DNA of 15,609 bases, from NCBI RefSeq assembly GCF_900765565.1, contig NZ_CAAFRZ010000161.1, positions 1-15,609 on the forward strand. The letters are read 5' to 3'. This document shows, one piece after another, positions 1 to 6,560 of the stretch. The translations under genes and the position numbers were made by a program. Under the pieces are notes generated by a model. It did no database searches. It was not told where the DNA came from and saw only the letters and a program-made list of their open reading frames with translations. This stretch comes from an uncultured Dialister sp. (GTDB taxonomy: Bacteria > Bacillota > Negativicutes > Veillonellales > Dialisteraceae). How positions within the stretch are numbered: the stretch's first letter is position 1; each line of letters begins with the position of its first letter.

Positions 1-105
1 ATGAGTCACCCATGGAAGCAGGCATCTTTCCGTCATTACGTCCTTACAAGACCGCATCATTCCAGACAAGATCCAGAAGAACTTGCATCGCGTAACATAT
101 TTTAG
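1..105 (+). CDS. C-terminal end of a transposase-like protein (cut by window edge)
   Basis: The frame is open from the first base and stops with TAG at 103-105. The visible 34 residues begin MSHPWKQASF and are basic and aromatic. A His-Pro-Trp motif near the C terminus recalls the ends of several DDE transposases (ISNCY/IS481-like), but this is recollection of a motif style, not a match I could test. About 65 bp downstream lies the sequence GGGACATTTTCA (170-181), which looks like an insertion-sequence end. That supports, without proving, that this is the tail of a mobile-element gene. The ATG at position 1 may be an internal methionine. The upstream part is outside the window, so completeness cannot be judged. 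Confidence 0.4.
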   Translation: MSHPWKQASFRHYVLTRPHHSRQDPEELASRNIF

Positions 106-129
106 TAACATACTGGCCTAACCACTCAA

Positions 130-155
130 AATAGCCCCACTATTGCGGGGCTATT
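130..155. terminator. Hairpin, possible terminator after the transposase-like gene
   Basis: A 9-bp perfect stem (AATAGCCCC / GGGGCTATT) encloses an 8-nt loop, 25 bp after the transposase-like stop codon. The T-run is poor on the plus strand and short on the minus strand, so it is a weak intrinsic terminator in either direction. It could also be a structural part of the element's end. Confidence 0.35.
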
Positions 156-181
156 AAATGACAATTCTCGGGACATTTTCA

Positions 182-430
182 AAAATGCTTGACAGAGGAA
201 GGGTCGGATGAGATACAAAAAAGACTCTGACTCTGAACCTAAACCGAACAATAGCCTCTAGCCGAGGCCCCTTCCTTGGGGATGTAAGCGAACTGGATTC
301 GTAGTAAGCATCGGCGAGCGAAAATCCAGTGAACCCTTTCCCAGCGAAGTCGGGCAGGGAATCCCCAACGGGGTGGGGTTAGCTGATGGAAAATGATTGA
401 AGCGCCGCAGGCTGGCCATCTTTCCTGGCC
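182..430. other. Non-coding spacer with local inverted repeats
   Basis: I see no gene here. The spacer holds an 8-bp inverted repeat ACTGGATT / AATCCAGT (292-299 and 323-330) and short C/G-run hairpins such as CCCC-N-GGGG around 364-373. It looks like degenerate intergenic repeat sequence. No promoter or ribosome binding site stands out. Confidence 0.4.
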
Positions 431-468
431 GCTAGTAGCTAGCAGCTAGAAGCCCCGCCCGTTCACAC
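431..468 (-). repeat. GC-rich 17-mer with three heptad repeats (copy 1)
   Basis: On the plus strand, three 7-bp units GCTAGTA, GCTAGCA and GCTAGAA (431-451) abut GCCCCGCCCGTTCACAC (452-468). Read on the minus strand, the 17-mer GTGTGAACGGGCGGGGC is followed by TTCTAGC, TGCTAGC and TACTAGC. The same arrangement occurs at 12129-12180, with 16 of 17 bases of the 17-mer conserved and a different heptad. The copies are inverted relative to each other. Confidence 0.6.
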
Positions 469-511
469 GCATCCATAGCCACACGAGCCCCGCCAAACGG
501 AACTGTTGCAT

Positions 512-556
512 AAATAAAAAAATGCGGCGCCACATTATTTTTGTTTGTGCGCCGCA
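512..556 (-). terminator. Terminator of the cysS-mrnC-rlmB-rae1 operon
   Basis: On the minus strand an 8-bp perfect stem TGCGGCGC / GCGCCGCA (549-556 with 523-530) is followed at once by seven T residues (522-516). It lies 34 bp after the rae1 stop codon and is a good intrinsic terminator. The 18-nt AT-rich loop and the stem sequence resemble the second hairpin of the dispersed 60-bp repeat found at 6665, 6767 and 12475, so the terminator may be a recruited partial copy. Confidence 0.8.
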
Positions 557-589
557 CCACTATTCCTCATCCCTCATTCTTGATTTCCC

Positions 590-1099
590 CTACTTTTTTC
601 TCATCTGATCCAGTTTTTCCTGCACCGATTGGGGAATGGCTCTTCCAATCTCGCTGCGCAGGTTTTTCCGGTTATTATGGGTGATGAAGGTGGCCTGCAC
701 CGCCTTATCATCTTTTACCGCCTTTACCAGGTCATCCACTGCCACCCGGTAGGCGCCGTTTCCCATGACCTGGCTCTGTTCCGGCCCGTCGGAGGTAACC
801 ACGAAAATGTGGCGGTATTCATCCCGCCGGAGGTACGATTCTTTTTCGATGTAGCTGTCGGCGGTCATACGGCTGGGCGTATAAACGAGAGTAAAGGAAT
901 CGGCCAGTTTCTCTACCTTCGCCTTTGTGGACTGTCCCTGGCCATCAAAGACGATGATCACTTCGATATCGTTGTGGGCGCCATAGTCCTGCATGAGGTC
1001 CACCAGCTTTTTACGGCTCGATTCCAGGTCTTCCCGGTCAAAGAGTTCCGGCCGCCAGAAGATGACGTTGTATCCATCCACCAGATAGAGATCTTTCAT
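590..1099 (-). CDS. rae1: Rae1/YacP-type NYN-domain ribonuclease
   Basis: The 169-residue product matches the length and motif order of Bacillus subtilis Rae1 (YacP), an endonuclease that enters the ribosomal A site and cuts mRNA. Visible NYN/PIN-like features are the N-terminal LVDGYNVIF (Asp8), VIIVFDGQ (Asp52), MTADSYIEK (Asp81) and VVTSDGPEQ (Asp104), which supply the acidic metal-binding residues. The start is ATG at 1099, behind AGGAG. A longer open frame reaches 1381, but its extra residues are low-complexity and antisense-like. The ATG overlaps the rlmB stop as ATGA (1096-1099), which implies translational coupling. It is the last gene of the operon. Its neighbours all act on tRNA, rRNA or ribosomes, as in other Firmicutes. 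Family assignment is firm; A-site activity is inferred from the family. Confidence 0.9.
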   Translation of the reverse strand: MKDLYLVDGYNVIFWRPELFDREDLESSRKKLVDLMQDYGAHNDIEVIIVFDGQGQSTKAKVEKLADSFTLVYTPSRMTADSYIEKESYLRRDEYRHIFVVTSDGPEQSQVMGNGAYRVAVDDLVKAVKDDKAVQATFITHNNRKNLRSEIGRAIPQSVQEKLDQMRKK

Positions 1100-1947
1100 G
1101 ACTGGCTCCTCTGCTTTGCTGCTTCGTAAATCAGGAGGGCTGCTGCCACGGATACGTTCAGGGAGGACACCTTTCCCTTCATAGGAATGCGGACACAGAA
1201 ATCGCAGAGCTTCCGGGTCAGTGGACTCACGCCCTTCCCCTCTGCTCCCATAACGATAACAAGGGGCCCCTTCAGGTTCGCCTCGTAGTACAGGTCTTCT
1301 CCATCCATATCTGCCCCTACCACCCAGAATCCTTTGTCCTTTAAAGATTCCAGGGTCTGCCGGATATTTCCGGTCTGGCATACCGGAAGGTAGGCAAAGG
1401 CACCAGCTGCTGTTTTCATGGCCGCCGCCGTAACAGGGGGGCTCTTATGTTTGGGAAGGAGTACCGCCGCCGCACCGGCACATTCCGCTGTCCGCACGAT
1501 GGCCCCCAGGTTTCTCACGTCCTCCAGTCCATCCAGAAGAATGAGGATAGGAGACTTCCCTTCCCATTCCGCCAGCACTTTGTCCAGGTCCGCATATTCA
1601 TAGGGCTTCAGGAGTGCCGCCACTCCCTGGTGCACCACGCCCCGTGACAGGTCATCCAGCCGTTCTTCGGTCACCTCTTCCACCGCCGCCCCAGTATTCT
1701 CAGCCAGGTTCAGGATAGAAAGGAGCCGTTCATCCTTCTTTCCATCCTTCACGAATACTTTACGCACACTCCGGGTACGGAGGAATTCGGTCACACTGTT
1801 TCGTCCGCAGATGAGGAGGGAATCCGAAGACTCTCCCCGGATTCCCTGTTTTCTGTCTCCCCTGCCAGGCTTGCGGCCTTTCCTCAGGCCTTCAGGTCCG
1901 GACCTTCGATTGTTTTTGGAAACCATTTTTCTTTTATCCATTTTCAT
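1096..1947 (-). CDS. rlmB: 23S rRNA (guanosine-2'-O)-methyltransferase RlmB, SpoU family
   Basis: This SpoU/TrmH-family enzyme should use S-adenosylmethionine to methylate the 2'-O of G2251 in the 23S rRNA P-loop. With the start at 1947 it is 283 residues. A very basic, probably disordered N-terminal tail of about 40 residues precedes the SpoU substrate-binding domain (from about residue 44, LLICGRNSV) and the knotted SPOUT catalytic domain. All three signature motifs are present: NLGAIVRTAE (146-155), VMGAEGKGVS (232-241) and IPMKGKVSSLNVS (254-266). AGGAGA lies 8 nt before ATG 1947. The open frame runs to 1968, but those codons precede the ribosome binding site. It overlaps mrnC by 14 nt and shares ATGA with rae1. 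The site G2251 is inferred from family; related TrmH-like enzymes exist, but the operon context favours RlmB. Confidence 0.93.
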   Translation of the reverse strand: MKMDKRKMVSKNNRRSGPEGLRKGRKPGRGDRKQGIRGESSDSLLICGRNSVTEFLRTRSVRKVFVKDGKKDERLLSILNLAENTGAAVEEVTEERLDDLSRGVVHQGVAALLKPYEYADLDKVLAEWEGKSPILILLDGLEDVRNLGAIVRTAECAGAAAVLLPKHKSPPVTAAAMKTAAGAFAYLPVCQTGNIRQTLESLKDKGFWVVGADMDGEDLYYEANLKGPLVIVMGAEGKGVSPLTRKLCDFCVRIPMKGKVSSLNVSVAAALLIYEAAKQRSQS

Positions 1948-2407
1948 GGCCCATTTCTCCTGCCACATACTTCAGGCTTCTCTGCATGAGGAAATCAAGA
2001 CGCTCCGTCTGTCCCGAAAGCTGGAGGTATCCAAGGAGCGCCTCGAAGGCCGTAGACTCCCGGTACTCCTCTACCGTAGCACTTTTCGGCACATGGGAGC
2101 TCGTATTTCTGGCCCTTTTGCACACCTTCAGTTCCCTGTCATTCAGGAGTTCCCTGATTTCGAAAAGGATCCGGCTCTGCCAACGGGCAGAGACGATTTC
2201 CGATGCCAGGCTGTTCAGGATCTGTACATTATATATGCCCGTATCAATCAGTGATTTCCTGATAAAGAACGACCAGCACACATCGCCCATGTACGCCAGG
2301 GTCAGGGCATCCATGGAAAAGACCTCCTGCTCACCGAGAACAGGAGATGCTTTACCGATTTTGTGGGCCATCTGTTTTTTCAGGAACAGGACTCTTTTAA
2401 ACTCCAC
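1934..2407 (-). CDS. mrnC: Mini-ribonuclease III (MrnC)
   Basis: Mini-III is an RNase III catalytic domain without the dsRNA-binding domain. It trims double-stranded ends of precursor 23S rRNA. The core shows LTLAYMGDV (catalytic Asp near residue 42), SARWQS, ARNTSSHVPKSA and ESTAFEALLGYL, where the Glu of FEALLG is the second conserved metal ligand. I place the start at GTG 2407, preceded by AAGGTGG at 7 nt, giving 157 residues. The longer frame starts at TTG 2443 without a ribosome binding site, and ATG 2371 (145 residues) also lacks a clear one. The GTG start overlaps the cysS stop by 11 nt, consistent with coupling. It lies between cysS and rlmB, the standard Firmicutes order, which supports the assignment. 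The exact start is uncertain. Confidence 0.9.
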   Translation of the reverse strand: MEFKRVLFLKKQMAHKIGKASPVLGEQEVFSMDALTLAYMGDVCWSFFIRKSLIDTGIYNVQILNSLASEIVSARWQSRILFEIRELLNDRELKVCKRARNTSSHVPKSATVEEYRESTAFEALLGYLQLSGQTERLDFLMQRSLKYVAGEMGHENG

Positions 2408-3842
2408 GCTTTTTCCACCTTGCTCCTGTAGGAGTATCTTCAATCACAATACCGATTTCACCCAGCTTATCCCGGATTTCATCGGCCAGCTGGTACTGCT
2501 TTGCCTTTCTGGCGGACTGGCGGACAGAAAGGATGACGTTCATGAGGTCATTGTAGTCCTTGTCGTCATAGGCTTCTTTCTTCTTCCATTCCTTTTCCAG
2601 AATACCGAGGATATCCAGGATGGTCTTGAATGCCTTTCCTGCCTTATCCAGGGCTTCCCTGTCGAAGGAGGTGCCGCCATGTACTTCGTTGTAGTACACG
2701 TTAATGGCCTTTGCCAGGTCAAACATGGCACCGGTAGCAAGACCTGTATTGAAATCATCGTCCATGGCATCATGGAAGACCTTCATGTCCGTTTCTGCAG
2801 CCTTTTCAAGAGCCTTGGAGGCATCTGTCTTTTCGGTTCCCTCTTTGCCGGAAAGCTCTTTCACCCGGGCAATGACGTCTTTCAGCTTATCCATATTCTT
2901 TTCTGCTTCTTCCAGGCGGTCATCGGAGAAGTCCAGGGGGCTTCTGTAATGGGTGGACAGGAGGAAGTACCGGAGCGCATCGCCGGAATACTTTTCCAGC
3001 ACATCCTTCACCAGGAAGAAATTGTTCAGGGACTTGCTCATCTTTTCAGAATTGATGGTAATGAAACCATTATGCAGCCAGTAATCCACGAAATGGCAGC
3101 CCGTGCATCCCTCAGACTGGGCAATCTCATTTTCATGATGCGGGAAAATCAGGTCAGAACCGCCGCCGTGGAAATCAAAGGTCTTCCCCAGGTAATGGAT
3201 GGACATGGCAGAGCATTCGATGTGCCAACCCGGACGGCCTTTGCCCCAGGGACTTTCCCAGAACGGTTCTCCCGGTTTAGCCGCTTTCCAAAGGGCAAAG
3301 TCTCCGGGATTTCTCTTTTCGTCATTCACTTCAATCCGGGCGCCTGCCAGCATGTCCTCAATCTTGCGGCCCGAAAGTTTTCCATAGTCCTTGAACGTGG
3401 AAATATCATAGTACACGTCACCGCCAAGAACATAGGCATGGCCCTTTTTGATCAGGGTCTCCACCATGTGGATGATATCATCCATGTGTTCAGAAACCCT
3501 GGGGTACACATCGGCCCGGCGCACATGGAGGGCATCCATGACCTGGAAATAGGCATCGATGTAGCGGTCGGAAATGGTCTTCCAATCGGTCCCTTCCGCA
3601 TTGGCTTTGTTGATGATCTTATCATCCACATCGGTAAAGTTCTGGACAAAGGTCACTTTATAACCGATGTATTCCAGGTACCGGCGAATCACGTCCCAGG
3701 TCACTGCCGGCCGGGCATTGCCGATATGGGGATGGTTGTATGGGGTGACGCCGCAGACGTAGATCTTCGCTTCCCCCGGGGTAATCGGTTTAAAAACCTC
3801 TTTTTCCTTGGTCAGTGTGTTATAGACTTTAATTTCTTCCAT
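2397..3842 (-). CDS. cysS: Cysteinyl-tRNA synthetase
   Basis: This class I aminoacyl-tRNA synthetase charges tRNA-Cys with cysteine. At 481 residues it has normal family length. The HIGH-type motif is PHIGNARP (38-45) and the KMSKS loop is EKMSKSLNN (266-274). The cysteine-selective zinc site is readable as Cys30 (VCGVTPYNH), Cys210 (HIECSAMS) and His235/Glu239 (PHHENE). The C-terminal part, from about residue 300, is the helical and anticodon-binding region. ATG 3842 follows GGAGG at 7 nt. It is the first gene of the cysS-mrnC-rlmB-rae1 operon. No T-box was found upstream. The gap to 3946 contains no strong promoter, so the operon may depend on readthrough of the terminator at 3946-3975 or on a weak promoter I could not recognise. 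Confidence 0.97.
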   Translation of the reverse strand: MEEIKVYNTLTKEKEVFKPITPGEAKIYVCGVTPYNHPHIGNARPAVTWDVIRRYLEYIGYKVTFVQNFTDVDDKIINKANAEGTDWKTISDRYIDAYFQVMDALHVRRADVYPRVSEHMDDIIHMVETLIKKGHAYVLGGDVYYDISTFKDYGKLSGRKIEDMLAGARIEVNDEKRNPGDFALWKAAKPGEPFWESPWGKGRPGWHIECSAMSIHYLGKTFDFHGGGSDLIFPHHENEIAQSEGCTGCHFVDYWLHNGFITINSEKMSKSLNNFFLVKDVLEKYSGDALRYFLLSTHYRSPLDFSDDRLEEAEKNMDKLKDVIARVKELSGKEGTEKTDASKALEKAAETDMKVFHDAMDDDFNTGLATGAMFDLAKAINVYYNEVHGGTSFDREALDKAGKAFKTILDILGILEKEWKKKEAYDDKDYNDLMNVILSVRQSARKAKQYQLADEIRDKLGEIGIVIEDTPTGARWKKRGV

Positions 3843-3942
3843 TTAAATTCCTCCATCACGAGTCAGATCAATGCTTCCATTTCAGAAAGACAGACAAGGC
3901 ATTATTTCTACAGTGACACAATCCCATCATCTTCTTTCTTCA

Positions 3943-3975
3943 TTCAAAAAGCCACCGCCTCACAGAGACGGTGGC
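3943..3975 (-). terminator. Intrinsic terminator upstream of cysS
   Basis: On the minus strand a stem GCCACCG / CGGTGGC (3969-3975 with 3951-3957, extendable by two inner pairs) is followed by five T residues (3950-3946). It ends any transcript started at the promoter at 4389-4418, giving an RNA of about 430 nt. It lies about 100 nt before cysS, so it may also act as a leader attenuator for that operon. Confidence 0.75.
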
Positions 3976-3978
3976 CCG

Positions 3979-4152
3979 TTATTCCACTCTGTCGGCAAAT
4001 GCCGCACATTCGGCTGTATCGCAGCCCTGCGGAAAAGGATACTTCAATTTCCCCTTTTCAGCTCCCAAAGGCATTTCCTGAAAGATCGCTCCAGACATTC
4101 CCACCATCCATGTCCTCTCTGCAGGATGACTTCCAGTACTTCTTTTGATCAT
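3979..4152 (-). CDS. Small hypothetical ORF ending at a terminator
   Basis: ATG 4152 would give a 57-residue protein ending CAAFADRVE. Its stop codon lies only 3 nt before the terminator hairpin at 3951-3975, an arrangement typical of a real gene. The central part (GAIFQEMPLGAEKGKLKYPF) reads like a plausible soluble protein. No good ribosome binding site precedes ATG 4152. A shorter version from an internal ATG, 42 residues starting MVGMSGAIF, has a weak AGAGG 6 nt upstream. The frame is open further upstream to 4248, but that part lies inside the structured RNA. I do not recognise the product. It may be a small protein encoded on the same transcript as the RNA, a remnant of a lost gene, or a chance frame. 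Confidence 0.25.
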   Translation of the reverse strand: MIKRSTGSHPAERTWMVGMSGAIFQEMPLGAEKGKLKYPFPQGCDTAECAAFADRVE

Positions 4153-4169
4153 CACTCGAAAATATAAAT

Positions 4170-4383
4170 ATAAGCATTCACAGCTGACCTGGCTTTTGAC
4201 CCCACACTCGCCTGCTGGAGCGTTCGCTACCCGGTATCTTCCTCTCACTACTGACCCTCTCGGTTTTCCCGGCAGGACTTACATCTAAACCGCACCATGC
4301 TCAGCAGGAATTTTTCCTGCGTTACGTGGATCGCTTTGGCTGCGACTACCATCGACTTTCAGCCACAGACCTGCAATGCTTAT
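4170..4383 (-). ncRNA. Unassigned structured RNA with its own promoter
   Basis: A consensus promoter would start transcription near 4382, just where a 9-bp closing helix begins: AATGCTTAT (4375-4383) is perfectly complementary to ATAAGCATT (4170-4178). Enclosed on the RNA strand are the stem GGCUG / CAGCC (4360-4364 with 4338-4342), a perfect 7-bp hairpin GCAGGAA-AAA-UUCCUGC (4304-4320), CGG-GAAAA-CCG near 4265-4275, and a longer pairing CCUGC / GCAGG (4272-4276 with 4211-4215). This is a closed multibranched fold of about 214 nt. Conserved motifs of RNase P RNA, tmRNA, SRP RNA, the T-box and common riboswitches that I know are absent, and it is not the single long hairpin of 6S RNA. Size and closed shape would be compatible with the raiA-motif RNA, but I cannot confirm this. 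It could be free-standing or part of a cysS leader. Confidence 0.55.
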
Positions 4384-4388
4384 TTATT

Positions 4389-4418
4389 ATTATAGATGGA
4401 GTATGTGGAACCTGTCAA
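4389..4418 (-). promoter_or_regulatory. Consensus sigma-A promoter of the structured RNA
   Basis: The -35 TTGACA (4418-4413) and -10 TATAAT (4394-4389) are both perfect, with an 18-nt spacer, reading on the minus strand. The expected start near 4382 coincides with the 5' strand of the closing helix of the RNA. There is no protein start within 200 nt downstream that has a good ribosome binding site, which favours an RNA product. Confidence 0.8.
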
Positions 4419-4620
4419 TATGGAAACGATAAAAGAAATGCGTTTAAAGCGGCTGAAAGATGATATCTGCAAATTAAATGCAAGGCTCAAAACAGAAGCT
4501 TTCAAACTCATCGCCCATGTAGCCAGACATTTTGCTAACCAGGTTAAGGTGGAGAGGCCCAACGGGACAGATTCTCAATTAAGCCCAGCTTTTTGCGATA
4601 AGTCCACAGTATTCCTTCAT
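4419..4620. other. Spacer after glnK, no supported gene
   Basis: This stretch lies between the glnK stop and the RNA promoter. A plus-strand frame from 4396 is open and reads as charged helical sequence (for example KEMRLKRLKDDICKLNARLK). It has no ribosome binding site, overlaps the opposing promoter and runs antisense through glnK and amtB, so I do not call it. I see no terminator hairpin for glnK. Confidence 0.3.
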
Positions 4621-4992
4621 TCACGCTTTATCATCGATAATAGCAGCACCGCCTTTTTCGCCGGTACGAATTTTCACGGCGGTCACCAGCTCAGAGACGA
4701 AGATTTTTCCATCTCCCACATGGCCGGTGTTGCAGGTGTCCCGAATTGTCTGGATCAGTTTTTCCAGGGGAGTCTCATAAATGACGATTTCTATTTTGAT
4801 TTTCGGCAGGAGGTTCACGGAGAGCACGTTGCCCCTGTAGATTTCTTCCTGTCCATGGGTGAGGCCGCAGCCGTAGACTTCGGTCACCGTAATGCCGGTG
4901 ACGCCGATTTCATAGAGCTTGTCTTTCAGCTCTTCCAGTTTCTCCGGCCGAATGACCGCGTCCACTTTGTAGATTTTCTTTTCTGTTTCCAT
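4621..4992 (-). CDS. glnK: PII nitrogen-regulatory protein with atypical T-loop
   Basis: PII trimers sense ATP/ADP and 2-oxoglutarate and, when encoded beside amtB, normally plug the ammonium channel. The 123-residue frame aligns throughout with E. coli GlnB: TGITVTEVYGCG (32-43), the T-loop from GCG to LLPKIKIEI (61-69), HVGDGKIFV (91-99) and KIRTGE (107-112). ATG 4992 has AGGTG 6 nt upstream; the longer frame starts at GTG 5001 without one. It lies 12 nt after amtB. The T-loop is odd. Tyr51 of GlnB, the uridylylation site, is Leu57, and Gln39, which helps bind Mg-ATP and 2-oxoglutarate, is Thr45. Lys64 (GlnB Lys58) and Lys96 (Lys90) are kept. Family is certain; uridylylation is unlikely, and ligand response cannot be assumed. 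Confidence 0.93.
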   Translation of the reverse strand: METEKKIYKVDAVIRPEKLEELKDKLYEIGVTGITVTEVYGCGLTHGQEEIYRGNVLSVNLLPKIKIEIVIYETPLEKLIQTIRDTCNTGHVGDGKIFVSELVTAVKIRTGEKGGAAIIDDKA

Positions 4993-5004
4993 CCTGTTCA
5001 CCTC

Positions 5005-6312
5005 TTACAGTTTATTATACGCTCTTTCACCATGATCGATGAGGTCCAGGCCCTGGGCTTCTTCGGAAGCGCTGGCACGAACCTGCATGAAGCATCCCAG
5101 TACTTTGATGATGATAGTGGTCATCACTACGGCCACAATGATGCCGATGATAATGCCGGTAATCTGGGGAATCATCTGGGCCGGGTTTCCATAGAGGAGG
5201 CCGTCGGCGCCGGCATCGTTAATGGTCTTCGTGCAGAAGACGCCGGTCATGAGGGCGCCCCATACGCCGCCCATGCCGTGGCAGCCGAAGGCGTCCAGGG
5301 AGTCGTCATAGCCGAATTTCGTTTTCACTTCGGAAACAAAGAAGTAGCAGAGGCAGGGTGTAGTGAGGCCGATGATGAAGGCGGCGGAGGCATCTACGAA
5401 GCCCGCCCCCGGAGTGATGCCTACGAGACCGGTAAGGATACCGGTCATGAGGCCCAGGGCAGTCATTTTCCTATGAACAATCTGTTCAATGATAATCCAC
5501 ACAAGACCGGCGGTGCAGGAGGCGATGCCCGTATTGGCCAGGGCCTGTGTCATGACGTCGTTGGACATGAGGCCGGCACCGGAGTTGAATCCGAACCATC
5601 CGAGCCAGAGGAAACTGCCGCCCAGGCAGACATAGGGAATGTTATGGGGACGAAGGGACAGGAAACCGTATCCCTTTCTCTTGCCGATGAGAATCGCAGC
5701 CGTGAGAGCGGAGAAACCGGAGGTCACATGAATGACCGTGCCGCCGGCGTAGTCCAGGGCTCCCATGTCCCGGATGAATCCCCCTACACCCCAGACCATG
5801 TGGCACATGGGGTCATAGACCAGGGTCCCCCAGAGGAGGATGAAGAGGCAGTACGCAGGGAAACGGGTCCGTTCCACGATGCCGCCGCTCACGATGGCGG
5901 GGGTCAGGATGGCAAAGGCCATCTGGAACATGGCGAAGAGGATATGGGGAATGGTTTCCGAATATTCCGGGTTTGCCGCCATGCCTACATGGTGGAAGAA
6001 GGCCCAGTCCAGGTTCCCGATAACGCCGCCCACATCGGGTCCGAAGGAAAGGGAATAGCCATAGACGAACCACTGTACCGTGAAAATAGCCAGGCACACC
6101 ATGGACATCATAATGGTATTGATCGTGTTTTTCCGGCGTACCAGGCCGCCGTAGAAAAAGGCCAGGGCCGGGGTCATGATAAGCACCAGCAGCGTGGCGA
6201 TGGCCATGTAGGCCATGTCCGCCCCATTCAGTTTACTTTCTCCATCCGCCGCCAGGGCAAGGGTCGGCAGGAAACAGGCCCCAAGGAAGGGGGCAGGTAT
6301 GTATTTCTTCAT
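5005..6312 (-). CDS. amtB: Ammonium channel/transporter Amt
   Basis: This is an 11-helix inner-membrane ammonium channel of the Amt/Rh family that carries NH4+/NH3 for assimilation. The start at ATG 6312 (AAGGA 8 nt upstream) gives 435 residues with a signal peptide-like N terminus, MKKYIPAPF...ALA at about 1-21, as in cleaved AmtB precursors. Pore residues are readable: Phe129/Phe133 (FQMAFA), Trp174 (MVWGVGG), the DYAGGTVIH motif with Asp187 and His195, WFGFNSGAG at 239-247, and the second pore histidine His345 in CHGMGG. The longer frame to 6384 contains the leader terminator and is not translated sequence. It precedes glnK by 12 nt, the same order as nrgA-nrgB of Bacillus, so the PII product probably gates this channel. 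Confidence 0.96.
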   Translation of the reverse strand: MKKYIPAPFLGACFLPTLALAADGESKLNGADMAYMAIATLLVLIMTPALAFFYGGLVRRKNTINTIMMSMVCLAIFTVQWFVYGYSLSFGPDVGGVIGNLDWAFFHHVGMAANPEYSETIPHILFAMFQMAFAILTPAIVSGGIVERTRFPAYCLFILLWGTLVYDPMCHMVWGVGGFIRDMGALDYAGGTVIHVTSGFSALTAAILIGKRKGYGFLSLRPHNIPYVCLGGSFLWLGWFGFNSGAGLMSNDVMTQALANTGIASCTAGLVWIIIEQIVHRKMTALGLMTGILTGLVGITPGAGFVDASAAFIIGLTTPCLCYFFVSEVKTKFGYDDSLDAFGCHGMGGVWGALMTGVFCTKTINDAGADGLLYGNPAQMIPQITGIIIGIIVAVVMTTIIIKVLGCFMQVRASASEEAQGLDLIDHGERAYNKL

Positions 6313-6331
6313 AGCAACCATCCTTATCTGC

Positions 6332-6373
6332 AAATAAAAAAGCCGCCGGGAACACAGTATTCCGCAAAGCAGC
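6332..6373 (-). terminator. Terminator/attenuator directly before the amtB ribosome binding site
   Basis: On the minus strand GCUGC pairs with GCGGC (6373-6369 with 6346-6342, one G-U pair), with an inner GGAA / UUCC (6363-6360 with 6352-6349). It is followed by TTTTTTATTT (6341-6332). The amtB ribosome binding site begins only a few bases later, so this hairpin would stop transcription just before amtB, as in attenuators and riboswitches. Confidence 0.65.
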
Positions 6374-6404
6374 ACCATCACCATTTTTTATGAACTTGTC
6401 AAAG

Positions 6405-6458
6405 GGAAAAGGTTTCCTGGGCCCTTTCCTGAAATACCGGTAAGTACGATTCCTTACC
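6405..6458 (-). promoter_or_regulatory. Two hairpins in the amtB leader
   Basis: The leader RNA has GGUAAG-N8-CUUACC (6458-6453 with 6444-6439) and an 8-bp stem GGAAAGGG / CCUUUUCC with one G-U pair (6429-6422 with 6412-6405). They lie between the leader ORF and the terminator next to amtB and may take part in alternative folding. No known riboswitch core is recognisable. Confidence 0.45.
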
Positions 6459-6483
6459 CCTTTCCGCGATACACGGAATGCAT
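6454..6483 (-). CDS. Possible 9-residue leader peptide of amtB-glnK
   Basis: ATG 6483 follows a strong GGAGGT (6496-6491) at 7 nt and encodes MHSVYRGKG, with TAA inside the hairpin at 6439-6458. It lies between the two terminators of the leader. A strong ribosome binding site with a stop inside a hairpin is the arrangement expected of a leader peptide. The peptide has no run of one amino acid, so a codon-starvation mechanism is not obvious. It may be only a chance frame. Confidence 0.3.
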   Translation of the reverse strand: MHSVYRGKG

Positions 6484-6496
6484 CGGTAACACCTCC

Positions 6497-6535
6497 AAAA
6501 AAAGAGAGAGCCTCCGTTTTCTACGAAGGCTCTCT
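6497..6535 (-). terminator. Promoter-proximal terminator in the amtB leader
   Basis: On the minus strand AGAGAGCCT / AGGCTCTCT (6535-6527 with 6513-6505) form a 9-bp perfect stem with an inner CGT / ACG pairing. A C and then seven T residues follow (6503-6497). It starts only about 20 nt after the predicted start of the promoter at 6561-6589, so most transcripts might end as RNAs of about 60 nt unless the hairpin is disrupted. Confidence 0.8.
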
Positions 6536-6560
6536 TGCCGTTTATTTACTTATGTAGATT

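Noticed and set aside
590..1381. Long 263-codon version of the rae1 frame.
   Set aside because: The extra N-terminal 94 codons lie within rlmB in another frame, and the ribosome binding site and family alignment place the start at 1099.
4170..4383. Identity as RNase P RNA, tmRNA, SRP RNA, 6S RNA or a T-box.
   Set aside because: Signature segments (GAGGAAAGTC core, tag frame and TTCGA arm, GGAAGGAAGCAGC loop, GGTGGNACCGCG) are absent, and the fold is a row of hairpins rather than one long bulged helix.
4396..4620. Plus-strand reading frame starting MEYVEPVNMETIK that looks helical and charged.
   Set aside because: It has no ribosome binding site, overlaps a consensus promoter on the other strand, has no stop before running antisense into glnK, and resembles no family I recognise.
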